Part shown: positions 49,931 through 57,205 of the stretch, piece after piece
How the letters are laid out: every line of letters starts with the position of its first letter
Numbering within the stretch: position 1 is the stretch's first letter
Source: Streptomyces sp. NRRL S-87
GTDB lineage: Bacteria; Actinomycetota; Actinomycetes; Streptomycetales; Streptomycetaceae
DNA: 64,000 nucleotides
Assembly: GCF_000719335.1 (NCBI RefSeq)
Contig: NZ_JOGB01000010.1
Span: 62,001 to 126,000, forward strand
Reading direction: 5' to 3'
Position numbers and translations under genes: made by a program
Notes under the pieces: model-generated
Told to the model about the DNA's origin: nothing
What the model saw: only the letters and a program-made list of their open reading frames with translations
Database searches by the model: none

Positions 49931-50767
49931 TCAGCGGGTGCGTACGGCCGTGACGGTGAAGCGTTCGACCTCGGCCAGGTGGCCGCCCGTGGAGGCGACG
50001 ACGGTAAGGACCGGATCGGTCGGCCGGGTGTACGAGACGGTCGTGCTCCAGGGCGTGTGCGAGCCGCCGGCCGAGGTGCAGCATGTGGCGCCGAGGGGCC
50101 GTGCCGACGACGGCTGGCGCACCTGCACCGTGATGCTCTCGTCGACGCCGGTGATCCGTCCGCCCGCCTTGAGCGGGGTCGAGGCCGGGGAGCCGTACAC
50201 GGGCCGGGTCAGGGAGAACGTCGTGTCGTCGGTGCCCACCACTTCCCAGGGGGCATCCGGGCCGGTGCCGTACCGCACGAGGTGGATGACCGCCGCGGTG
50301 CCCCGTCGCGCCTCCTCGGGGTGGCCCGGGCCGACGCCGATCCGGGCGTGGCGGCCGGTGACCGAGCGTGAGGAGATCCGGTCGATCTCCCCGAAGCCCA
50401 GGTAGCCCCGTACGAAGGCCAGAGCGGTCTGGTCCGCGTCCAGGTGCCAGGGTTGGTGGCCGCCCTGCCGGTGGGAGCGCTGCCAGTCCAGGGCCTGCGC
50501 GGGGGTGGTGAACGGCCAGAGCGGCTGCAGGCCCGGCCCGAGGGCGGGCTCGGCGCCTGCGGGTGCCGAGGTGGTGGAGGCAGGGGTCAGGGTGGGGGTG
50601 GGGGTGGCCGGGTTCGACCCGGACGGTGCACTGAGGGTGCCGGACGGCGGGCCCGTCGGAGTCGGGTGCCCTGGGGAACCGTCGCAGCCGACCAGCAGCA
50701 GCCCGGTGACCGCCGTGGCGGCGGTGAGGAAGCGGAGGCGACGGGTGAGCCGGAGCCGAAGGTTCAT
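49931..50767 (-). CDS. Secreted lipoprotein
   Basis: 278 residues. The signal MNLRLRLTRRLRFLTAATAV with lipobox LLVGC marks a lipoprotein. A long Pro/Ser/Thr linker (HPTPTGPPSGTLSAPSGSNP) leads to a globular part with LWPFTTPAQALDWQRSHRQG, FVRGYLGFGEIDRISSRSVT, TAAVIHLVRYGTGPDAPWEV, VGTDDTTFSLTRPVYGSPAS and SYTRPTDPVLTVVASTGGHL. No known enzyme motif. It is intact, and the ATG at 50767 is the only start giving a lipoprotein signal. Confidence 0.8.
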   Translation of the reverse strand: MNLRLRLTRRLRFLTAATAVTGLLLVGCDGSPGHPTPTGPPSGTLSAPSGSNPATPTPTLTPASTTSAPAGAEPALGPGLQPLWPFTTPAQALDWQRSHRQGGHQPWHLDADQTALAFVRGYLGFGEIDRISSRSVTGRHARIGVGPGHPEEARRGTAAVIHLVRYGTGPDAPWEVVGTDDTTFSLTRPVYGSPASTPLKAGGRITGVDESITVQVRQPSSARPLGATCCTSAGGSHTPWSTTVSYTRPTDPVLTVVASTGGHLAEVERFTVTAVRTR

Positions 50768-51150
50768 GGGGACTCCAGGACGGTGACTCCGGACGCGCAC
50801 GCTCCTCCACGATGGTGGGTGCCGCCGGTGGGCACATGGTCCCATCGCGGCGGGCCGCTGGGAAGCCCGGCGGTCGCCGCGAGTCAGCGAGGCCCGCCCC
50901 TACTCCCCTGCCGCCGGCTGCCCGCCCGCCCGGGTGCGTCCTTTCGCGCTTCTGCGGGGCCGGCCCTGCCCCGCGCCGGTGAGGGCCTGGCGTCCTCGGC
51001 CGGCGACGCCTTGCCGGCCCAGCCGTACCCGAGACGGGTGACTCCGTCCTGCGACGCGGGATCGGACACGCTGCAGGGGGAAGGCCGTCAACCGGGACCA
51101 CCGTCGACCCGGCCGTGGTCGTCCCGTGCGGCGAGGCTGGAGGAGAAGCT
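50768..51150. other. Divergent intergenic region
   Basis: 383 bp between the lipoprotein (-) and hemerythrin (+) genes. No gene supported. It must hold both promoters. No convincing -35/-10 pair was seen. Confidence 0.4.
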
Positions 51151-51627
51151 GTGGATGCGATCGTGCTGCTGCGCGAAGACCACAAGACGGTCGAGAAGCT
51201 CTTCAAGGCGTTCGAGAAGACCGACGACGAGGACACCACCGAGCGGCGCCGGATCGCGGACGAGGTGATCGAGGAGCTCACGGTCCATGCCTGGATCGAG
51301 GAGCAGTACTTCTACCCCGCCGCCCGTGAGGCCGCCCCGGACACCAAGGACCACGTCCTCGAGAGCATCGAGGAGCACCACGCAGTGGTGTGGATGCTCT
51401 CCGAGCTCAAGACCATGGACGCGTCCGACGAGCGGTTCAAGGCCAAGATGAGCGTGCTGATGGAGCAGGTGCGCCACCACGTCGAGGAGGAGGAGAAGGA
51501 CTGGTTCCCCGACGTCCGCAAGGCCATGGGCCGCAACCGCCTCCTGGAACTCGGCGAACAGCTCGAAGACGCGAAGGGGCAGGCGCCGCGCGACCCGCTG
51601 AAGGTCCCCAGCGCGGCCTCCGAATGA
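51151..51627 (+). CDS. Hemerythrin-domain protein
   Basis: 158 residues. A four-helix bundle with the expected iron-ligand pattern: REDHKTVEKLFKAFEKTDDE (His), IEELTVHAWIEEQYFYPAAR (His and Glu), SIEEHHAVVWMLSELKTMDA (His), VLMEQVRHHVEEEEKDWFPD (His, Glu). It would bind a di-iron centre and sense or store O2/NO or handle oxidative stress. Start GTG 51151 follows AGGAG at 51141. The stop overlaps the next gene by ATGA, making it the first gene of a tight operon. Confidence 0.9.
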   Translation: MDAIVLLREDHKTVEKLFKAFEKTDDEDTTERRRIADEVIEELTVHAWIEEQYFYPAAREAAPDTKDHVLESIEEHHAVVWMLSELKTMDASDERFKAKMSVLMEQVRHHVEEEEKDWFPDVRKAMGRNRLLELGEQLEDAKGQAPRDPLKVPSAASE

Positions 51628-52061
51628 CCGTCGAGCCGGGTCGCCCACGGGGATGGCGGCGGGCGCGCGGGGCAGGTCGCGTGCTGGCCGCGGCACTGGT
51701 CGCCACGGCTGCGAGCGGGTGCGGAGCGCCGGGGCCGCGCGAGGACGACGCCGTCACCGCGGCACGGGCCTTCGAGGCCTCCCTGGCCGCCGCCCAGTAC
51801 GCGCAGGCCTGCACACTGCTGGCACCGCAGACCCGCGAAGAGGTGGCCGGCGAGGAGGACTGCGCCGGCGCCCTGGCGAAGGAGGAGTTGCCCTCCGGGC
51901 GCGGGCAGGCGCAGGCGCAGGTGTACGGGCGGCAGGCGATGGTCCGGCTGGTCGGGGACACCCTGTTCCTGTCCCAGTTCGACAAGGGCTGGAAGGTCAC
52001 CGCCGCCGGCTGCACCCCCCGCTCCGACCAGCCCTACGACTGCCAGGTCAAGGGAGGCTGA
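51624..52061 (+). CDS. Small lipoprotein
   Basis: 145 residues. RVLAAALVATAASGC provides signal peptide and lipobox (ASGC). The mature part DDAVTAARAFEASLAAAQYA, ACTLLAPQTREEVAGEEDCA, ALAKEELPSGRGQAQAQVYG and VRLVGDTLFLSQFDKGWKVT has the NTF2/DUF4878-like pattern of a small lipoprotein family. Four further cysteines. ATG 51624 overlaps the hemerythrin stop by 4 bp. Function unknown. Confidence 0.8.
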   Translation: MTVEPGRPRGWRRARGAGRVLAAALVATAASGCGAPGPREDDAVTAARAFEASLAAAQYAQACTLLAPQTREEVAGEEDCAGALAKEELPSGRGQAQAQVYGRQAMVRLVGDTLFLSQFDKGWKVTAAGCTPRSDQPYDCQVKGG

Positions 52062-52064
52062 AGC

Positions 52065-52148
52065 ATGCGCGGACTGTTCGTCACCGTCCTGGCCGTCATC
52101 CTCGTCGGGCTGGCCTACTTCACCACGATCGGACTGCTCCAACGATGA
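52065..52148 (+). CDS. 27-aa single-helix membrane peptide
   Basis: A short frame, MRGLFVTVLAVILVGLAYFT TIGLLQR in two pieces, encodes one hydrophobic helix flanked by basic residues. It starts 4 bp after the lipoprotein stop, after an AGGGAGG site. Its TGA overlaps the ATG of the DUF6766 gene (ATGA), so it is translationally coupled on both sides. This arrangement strongly suggests a real gene rather than chance. It may be a small partner of the DUF6766 membrane protein. Confidence 0.7.
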   Translation: MRGLFVTVLAVILVGLAYFTTIGLLQR

Positions 52149-52846
52149 CCACGAGCACGTCGGGCCGCGCCGGGCGGGGATTCTGGCGGGACAACAGCCT
52201 CACCCTGGCCTTCGGCGGCGCGTTCCTGATCGTCCTGGCCTGCCAGGCCGTCGCCGGGCGCGCGGAGTTCAACGAGCAGCTCGCCACGGCAGGGTTGCAG
52301 CAGGTCACCTTCGGCGAGTACCTCACGTCGTCGGACTTCGCGGTCGACGTCACCGAGAACTGGCAGTCGGAGTTCCTGCAGTTCTTCCTCTACATCTTCG
52401 GCACCGTCTACCTGCTCCAGCGCGGCTCCCCCGAGTCCAAGGAACTGGACAAGGCCGGCCCGGAGAGCGAGCGGGACCAGCGGATGGGTGAGCACGCGCG
52501 GGCGGACTCCCCGCCGTGGGCCGGGGTCGGCGGCTGGCGGCAGACCCTGTACTCGCGCTCGCTCGGCATCGTGATGGCGCTGCTGTTCGTGCTGTCCTGG
52601 CTGGCGCAGTCCGTGGCCGGCACCGCGGCCTACAACGCCGAACAGCTCCGGGACCTGTCCGAACCGGTCAGCTGGGCCGCCTACCTGGCCTCCGCGGACT
52701 TCTGGAGCCGGACGCTGCAGAACTGGCAGTCCGAACTCCTCGCGGTGGCCGCCATGGCCATCCTCTCGGTCTACCTCCGCCAGCGTGGCTCCCCCGAGTC
52801 CAAACCCGTCGGCGCCCCGCACCACGCCACCGGCGTCGAGGGCTAG
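52145..52846 (+). CDS. DUF6766 family membrane protein
   Basis: 233 residues with an internal duplication. Each half has helices (LTLAFGGAFLIVLACQAVAG; SLGIVMALLFVLSWLAQSVA), a block of acidic/aromatic residues ending ENWQSEFLQFFLYIFGTVYL or QNWQSELLAVAAMAILSVYL, and the hallmark QRGSPESK (positions near 90 and 219). This is DUF6766. It probably sits in the membrane with four helices, but its role is unknown. ATG overlaps the 27-aa peptide gene by 4 bp; a perfect terminator follows about 100 bp later. Confidence 0.88.
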   Translation: MTTSTSGRAGRGFWRDNSLTLAFGGAFLIVLACQAVAGRAEFNEQLATAGLQQVTFGEYLTSSDFAVDVTENWQSEFLQFFLYIFGTVYLLQRGSPESKELDKAGPESERDQRMGEHARADSPPWAGVGGWRQTLYSRSLGIVMALLFVLSWLAQSVAGTAAYNAEQLRDLSEPVSWAAYLASADFWSRTLQNWQSELLAVAAMAILSVYLRQRGSPESKPVGAPHHATGVEG

Positions 52847-52942
52847 GTCGGGCGCCCCCGCCCCGGCCTCGGAGTGCGACCGCGGGGGCATGGGCACGGC
52901 GAGGCGGTGCGGGCGCGGGTGGGCGTCCGGGGCGGCAACGGG

Positions 52943-52985
52943 CCGGGGCCCGGGGAAAGCCGGTGCGGCGTTCCCCGGGCCCCGG
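52943..52985. terminator. Perfect 15-bp hairpin between converging operons
   Basis: CCGGGGCCCGGGGAA pairs exactly with TTCCCCGGGCCCCGG around a 13-nt loop. It separates the DUF6766 operon (+) from the sigma-factor gene (-) and should terminate both. Confidence 0.85.
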
Positions 52986-53043
52986 GCGATCCGGCGGGGC
53001 CACGAGCGGGTCGTCGTGTCCTCGAGGGCCGGCCGGCGGGCTG

Positions 53044-53988
53044 TCAGTCGTCGCGGAGCAGTTGCTCGCGCAGTTCGTGCAGGGTGCGGGTGAGGATGCG
53101 GGAGACGTGCATCTGGGAGAGGCCCACCTCGGCGCCGATCTCGGCCTGGGTCATCTCCTGCGCGAAGCGCAGCCGCAGAATCCGGGCGGAGCGCTCGTCG
53201 AGGCCGGCGAGCAGGGGGGCGAGCGTGTGCCAGTCCTCCACGGCTTCCAGGGCCGCGTCGGGCTCGCCCACGGTCTCGGCCAGGCTGCGCGCGGAGCGGC
53301 TCGAGGCGGCGGCTCGCCGGTTGTCGTCCGCCGAGTCCTGGGGGGCGTCGAGGGACTGGGTGGAGTAGCCGTTGGCGGCCACCAGGCCCTCGCGGACCTC
53401 GTCCTCGGTGAGGTCCAGGTAGCGGGCGAGTTCCGCCTGGCTGGGGGCGTGGCCGAGGACGGACCCCAGGGCGTCGGTCGCCTTCGCGAGCTCGGAGCGC
53501 AGCTCCTGGAGGCGGCGGGGTACGCGGACGGCCCAGGTGGTGTCACGGAAGTGTCGTTTGATCTCGCCGGTGATGTAGGGCAGGGCGAGGGTGGTGAACT
53601 GGGTGTTCCGGTCCGGGTCGTAGCGGTCGATGGCCTTGATGAGGCCGATGATGCCGACCTGGACGATGTCCTCGTTCTCCGGGCCGCCGGGGCGGTCCCG
53701 GAACGGGCGGGCGGCGAAGTTCACGAGCGAGACGTTCATCTCGATCAGCGTGTTGCGCACGTACTGGTACGCGCGGGTGCCCTCCTCGAGGGTGCGGAGC
53801 CGTTCGAAGAACAGGCGCGTCAGCTGCCGGGCGTCAGCGGGTGCCAGCTCACGTGGGCAGGGCACGTGCGGCAGTCCGCTCAGCATCGGCGCGTCGGCGG
53901 CGGCCGGGGAGGTGCCGACCGGACGGGGGTCGGCTTCGGGCGCGGCCTGGATCGGGGCCTCGGGCACGGACGGGGCCGTGGAAGTCAT
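53044..53988 (-). CDS. SigB/SigF/SigG-family RNA polymerase sigma factor
   Basis: 314 residues. N-terminal ~60 residues are Pro/Ala-rich. Region 2: RNTLIEMNVSLVNFAARPFR, NEDIVQVGIIGLIKAIDRYD. Region 3: TQFTTLALPYITGEIKRHFR, VRVPRRLQELRSELAKATDA, APSQAELARYLDLTEDEVRE. Region 4: LLAGLDERSARILRLRFAQE, MTQAEIGAEVGLSQMHVSRI, LTRTLHELREQLL. These are the signatures of the stress-type SigB/F/G sigma factors of Streptomyces, which are usually controlled by anti-sigma and anti-anti-sigma partners; none lies adjacent here. The PP2C phosphatase at 20951-22708 is the type of enzyme that feeds such circuits. Confidence 0.93.
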   Translation of the reverse strand: MTSTAPSVPEAPIQAAPEADPRPVGTSPAAADAPMLSGLPHVPCPRELAPADARQLTRLFFERLRTLEEGTRAYQYVRNTLIEMNVSLVNFAARPFRDRPGGPENEDIVQVGIIGLIKAIDRYDPDRNTQFTTLALPYITGEIKRHFRDTTWAVRVPRRLQELRSELAKATDALGSVLGHAPSQAELARYLDLTEDEVREGLVAANGYSTQSLDAPQDSADDNRRAAASSRSARSLAETVGEPDAALEAVEDWHTLAPLLAGLDERSARILRLRFAQEMTQAEIGAEVGLSQMHVSRILTRTLHELREQLLRDD

Positions 53989-54150
53989 CGTCTTCGCTCC
54001 TTGGGCACGGGGCTTGCGGCGCGTATCGGGTCATGCGGAAGTTCGGCTCCGCTTCCCAGAACCTTGCCCGGTCGACGAACACCCGTCAAGTGATACCGGA
54101 AACCTATTTCTGGATTTGCCATTCGCGAGTCATGGCTGAAGAATGGTGGG

Positions 54151-54534
54151 GTGGAGACAGAGCACGCCGGTTCCCAGCGCAGCAGCTGGACCTTCCTGAC
54201 GAACCACGCCCGGGTCCTGGTCACGATCGCGCGGGACCCGGGCATCCGGCTGCGCGACATCGCGTCGGTCTGCAACCTCACCGAGCGCACCGTGCAGGCG
54301 ATCGTCACCGACCTCCAGACGGACGGTTACCTCACCCGGACCCGCGACGGCCGACGCAACCGCTACGAGATCGCCCCCGGCGCCCGCTTCCGCCACCCCG
54401 CGGAGGCAGGACTGGAGATCTCCGGCCTGCTGGCCTATCTCGCCGGCCCCTTGACCGCTGCCCCGCCGGTCGGGAGCGAGCTGCACTACGACCTGCACGA
54501 GCGCGAGATCCACCACCCCGAGGGCGCCCGGTAG
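54151..54534 (+). CDS. Winged-helix transcriptional regulator (MarR/ArsR-like)
   Basis: 127 residues. TFLTNHARVLVTIARDPGIR, LRDIASVCNLTERTVQAIVT (recognition helix), DLQTDGYLTRTRDGRRNRYE (wing), then a short C-terminal helix ISGLLAYLAGPL. This is a compact winged helix-turn-helix regulator of a family common in Streptomyces. The start GTG 54151 fits the first helix. It lies divergent to the sigma-factor gene; the 162-bp gap has an AT-rich block (54085-54125) likely to hold promoters for both. Confidence 0.82.
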   Translation: METEHAGSQRSSWTFLTNHARVLVTIARDPGIRLRDIASVCNLTERTVQAIVTDLQTDGYLTRTRDGRRNRYEIAPGARFRHPAEAGLEISGLLAYLAGPLTAAPPVGSELHYDLHEREIHHPEGAR

Positions 54535-54650
54535 GCCTCCGCCGTTCGAGCCCGGCGGCTCCGCCGGCCCGGACCGCCCGCCCCCGGCTGCCCGGCCCGG
54601 CTGCGGCGGGACAGACCCGTCAGCAGGGGTGCACCTTCCCTGCGTCCCGG

Positions 54651-54722
54651 GTCGGGGCCGTGCCCCGGTCGGCGGTCGAGGCCGTGCCCCGGTCGGCGGT
54701 CGGGGCCGTGCCCCGGTCGGCG
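54651..54722. repeat. Three perfect or near-perfect 24-bp tandem repeats
   Basis: The unit begins GTCGGGGCCGTGCCCCGGTC and continues GGCG. Three copies follow each other without gaps; the middle one has GTCGAGG in place of GTCGGGG. The unit contains the palindromic GGCCGTGCCCC-like core. It sits 90 bp upstream of the HAD hydrolase start, so it could bind a regulator. As 24 is a multiple of three it also reads in frame as protein, but no start belongs to it. Confidence 0.85.
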
Positions 54723-54811
54723 GTCGCGGGCGGGCGCGCGGGACGCACGCGGGGCAGGCTGGGTCCGTAACGGGCACGAGCGTGCGACGAGGGCTCTCGG
54801 GAGGACTCACG

Positions 54812-55474
54812 GTGGAGCGGGCAGCGTTGTTCGATGTCGACGGCACGCTGGTCGACACCAATCACCTCCATGTCACCTGCTGGTGGGAAGCGATGCGCCA
54901 AGCCGGCCACGAGGTGCCGATGCACGCCATCCACCGGGCCATCGGCCTGCCCGGCGGTGACCTGATCGCCCACCTCCTGGGCGACGACCGCGACACCAGC
55001 GGGGACGACGCTCTCAGCGACGCGCACGACACCCTCTACGCCACCTACTTCCAGCGCCTGCCACGCCTGCCCGGTGCCGACCGGTTGCTGCGGGCCCTGG
55101 ACCGGGACGGCTGGCGCGTCGTGCTCGTCACCTCCGCCAGCAGCAAGGAACTCGAAGCCCTCACCACGGCCATCGGCGCGGACGACGCCGTCACCGCCAC
55201 CGCCAGCGCCGACGACGTCGACGAAGGCAAACCGGCTCCGGATCCGATCCACCACGCCCTCGATCTGGCCGGAGCCGCCGCGGAGCGCTCCGTCTTCGTC
55301 GGCGACAGCGCGTGGGACATGAAGGCCGCAACCCGGGCCGGGGTCGCCTGCCTGGGACTCCTGTGCGGCGGGATCCCCCGCGCCGACCTCGAGGAGGCCG
55401 GAGCCCGGGCCGTCTACCGCGACCCCGCCCACCTCCTCGACGACCTCGCTACCAGCGCCTTCGCCCGCATCTGA
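54812..55474 (+). CDS. HAD-superfamily hydrolase
   Basis: 220 residues. The GTG 54812 follows GGGAGGACTCAC. Motif I is ALFDVDGTLVDTNHLH, motif II VLVTSASSKELEALTT, motif III ADDVDEGKPAPDPIHHALDL, motif IV VFVGDSAWDMKAATRAGVAC. A cap domain lies between I and II (RQAGHEVPMHAIHRAIGLPG). It is a subfamily IA phosphatase, similar to beta-phosphoglucomutase and phosphoglycolate phosphatase. The substrate cannot be told from sequence. Unlike the HAD pseudogene at 19565-20213, all motifs are in one frame. Confidence 0.9.
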   Translation: MERAALFDVDGTLVDTNHLHVTCWWEAMRQAGHEVPMHAIHRAIGLPGGDLIAHLLGDDRDTSGDDALSDAHDTLYATYFQRLPRLPGADRLLRALDRDGWRVVLVTSASSKELEALTTAIGADDAVTATASADDVDEGKPAPDPIHHALDLAGAAAERSVFVGDSAWDMKAATRAGVACLGLLCGGIPRADLEEAGARAVYRDPAHLLDDLATSAFARI

Positions 55475-55529
55475 CGGGCCGGCCAGGCCTCGTCGAAGGC
55501 CGCGGGAAGGCCGGGCAGGGGACGCTCGG

Positions 55530-55853
55530 TCAGCGGCCGAGGGCGCGCTTGAGTTCGCTCTTGTCCATCTTCGAGCGGCCTTCGATGTTCCTCTTCTTCG
55601 CCTCGTTGTACAGCTGCTCCTTCGTCGGGCCCTCGGAGCCGCTGTGGGAGCGCTGACCACCACGCCTGGACGACGACGTGTCCTGCGTGGAGGACCGGCT
55701 CGCCGTCTTCGACTCGCCCGAGCGGGCGCGTTCCTTGTTCACGGTGCGGGCGGCGATCTCCTTCGCCCGCTTCTCCGACTCACCGCGGTCCTTCGCGGAC
55801 TCCTTGATGTGCTCGTACTGGCGCTCCCTCTTGGGGGAGGAACCACGGGGCAT
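55530..55853 (-). CDS. Small basic protein (plasmid-stabilisation/Rho-N-like)
   Basis: 107 residues, highly charged: MPRGSSPKRERQYEHIKESA, AKDRGESEKRAKEIAARTVN, KERARSGESKTASRS, and a C-terminal Rho-N-like helix SEGPTKEQLYNEAKKRNIEG and RSKMDKSELKRALGR. This composite is common in Streptomyces and annotated 'plasmid stabilization protein', without direct evidence. It probably binds nucleic acid. An AAGGAG site 8 bp before the ATG at 55853 supports the start. Confidence 0.85.
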   Translation of the reverse strand: MPRGSSPKRERQYEHIKESAKDRGESEKRAKEIAARTVNKERARSGESKTASRSSTQDTSSSRRGGQRSHSGSEGPTKEQLYNEAKKRNIEGRSKMDKSELKRALGR

Positions 55854-56025
55854 GATCGTTCTCCTTCGCTTCGTGGGCCTGCCGGAGCCGGCCCGTGGTG
55901 CGCACTGCCGGTGTCGCAGGAACTGCTGCCGGGCGTGCCGTTCGGAGAGCTGGGCGGGCGCTCGAGAGTGGGACGCGCGTTGCGCCCACCGCCTCGCGAG
56001 GGCACTGCGGCCCCCGGCCGCCCCC

Positions 56026-56205
56026 TCACACGACGGAAAAGAGCAGGAACACCAGCAGCACGATCAGACACGCCGCAAGGATGATGACGAGAAGGGCCCG
56101 GGTGCCGCGGTGGGAACGGTCCTCCGGCCCCGCGCCACGCGGGCGGTCCTCGGGCAGCCTCGGATGTTCGGGGCGGTCGCGTTCGTAGAATTCGGGACTG
56201 GTCAT
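56026..56205 (-). CDS. 59-aa tail-anchored membrane protein
   Basis: MTSPEFYERDRPEHPRLPED, RPRGAGPEDRSHRGTRALLV, IILAACLIVLLVFLLFSVV: a charged cytoplasmic head and one C-terminal transmembrane helix. ATG 56205 is chosen with a GAGG site upstream; a GTG 9 bp earlier is also possible. No known function. It lies among several small envelope proteins (55 aa at 56348; PRC-barrel at 56537), possibly a stress-response cluster. Confidence 0.6.
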   Translation of the reverse strand: MTSPEFYERDRPEHPRLPEDRPRGAGPEDRSHRGTRALLVIILAACLIVLLVFLLFSVV

Positions 56206-56347
56206 CCCGCTCACCTCGCATTCTGGCGCAGCCGGCGCCGCGCGGTCTGTGCGCGGCTACCCGGGGGACGGCCGCGCACGCACGCCGGTTCGGATGCGGT
56301 TGTCGTTCGACTGCGGTTGCCGCTCACTGCGGTTGCCGAGCTCGGCG

Positions 56348-56515
56348 CTACCGGGCCAGGTGTCTGCCGCCCCGGCGGAGCCGGAGGGTGACGATGACGA
56401 TGTCGACGATCAGCACGGCCACGCCGATGAGGAGCAGGTAGAACAGGCCTTCGGCGAGCACTCCTATGAAGCCGAGTACGACGGCAACGAGGAGCAGGAG
56501 CAGGAACAGTGCCAT
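56348..56515 (-). CDS. 55-aa hydrophobic protein
   Basis: A short minus-strand frame from ATG 56515 to TAG 56348: MALFLLLLLVAVVLGFIGVL, AEGLFYLLLIGVAVLIVDIV, IVTLRLRRGGRHLAR. It contains two closely spaced membrane helices and a basic tail. It ends inside the cytoplasm. It is of the size and character of the small 'hydrophobic proteins' typical of Streptomyces. An AGGACCCG-type sequence precedes it. The 21-bp gap to the PRC-barrel gene (same strand) suggests co-transcription. Confidence 0.65.
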   Translation of the reverse strand: MALFLLLLLVAVVLGFIGVLAEGLFYLLLIGVAVLIVDIVIVTLRLRRGGRHLAR

Positions 56516-56536
56516 CGGGTCCTCCCGTCGGGATGG

Positions 56537-56893
56537 TCAGCGGCGGGCCAGGCGCCGCTCGCCGCCCGAACCTGGTTGGTGGGTCAGCTTGTAGTGGGCG
56601 AAGAGCGCCGGCTCGTCCTCGGCCGCCAGGACGTCGTCGGTGCCCATCGAGGGGGAGCCCTTGACCGCCTTCCGGGAGTAGGTGACCTTCAGGTACCCGG
56701 GCCCGACGGTCGCTCCGTCCAGGGGTACGAACACCAGGCGGTGGCGGGTCGGTAGGCCGACGGTGACGGTGGCGAAGGCCGGCTGGTCGGTGACCGTGTC
56801 GACGTACACCGACTCCATCGTGCCGATCTTGTGCCCGTCGGCGTCGATGACGTCGTGGCCCCGCCACTCCCGGATGTCACTCACCTCGAACAT
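56537..56893 (-). CDS. PRC-barrel domain protein
   Basis: 118 residues. MFEVSDIREWRGHDVIDADG, HKIGTMESVYVDTVTDQPAF, VTVGLPTRHRLVFVPLDGAT, PGYLKVTYSRKAVKGSPSMG. The short SH3-like beta-barrel is the PRC fold found in the photosynthetic reaction centre H subunit and RimM, here as a free-standing protein. Such Streptomyces proteins are linked to stress responses without known activity. The first gene of a small minus-strand cluster; start ATG 56893. Confidence 0.87.
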   Translation of the reverse strand: MFEVSDIREWRGHDVIDADGHKIGTMESVYVDTVTDQPAFATVTVGLPTRHRLVFVPLDGATVGPGYLKVTYSRKAVKGSPSMGTDDVLAAEDEPALFAHYKLTHQPGSGGERRLARR

Positions 56894-57205
56894 CAGGTCT
56901 CCGCTTCTTCTGGGGCAAGGCCGTGCGGGAGCTGGCGCGTACGGCCGGCGGTAGGCGGCTGGCGGTGCCGTGGGGCCTGCGATCGGGGGGAGAGCAACGC
57001 CGGCCCCTACGGCACCTACGTCGCAGCTGCCCCACCCACGCGCACCCAACCCCATCCTTGACGCGCCACCTCCCGCACAGGGTGCCGTCCGGGTCGTCCG
57101 GGTGACGAGCGGGCAGGACGTGGCGGTGTCGCGAGCACGCGGTGGCGGGCGCGGCCCGTGTCGGGGCGGCGCCGCGGGGGTATCCGCCCGTTGGGAGGCT
57201 GCACC

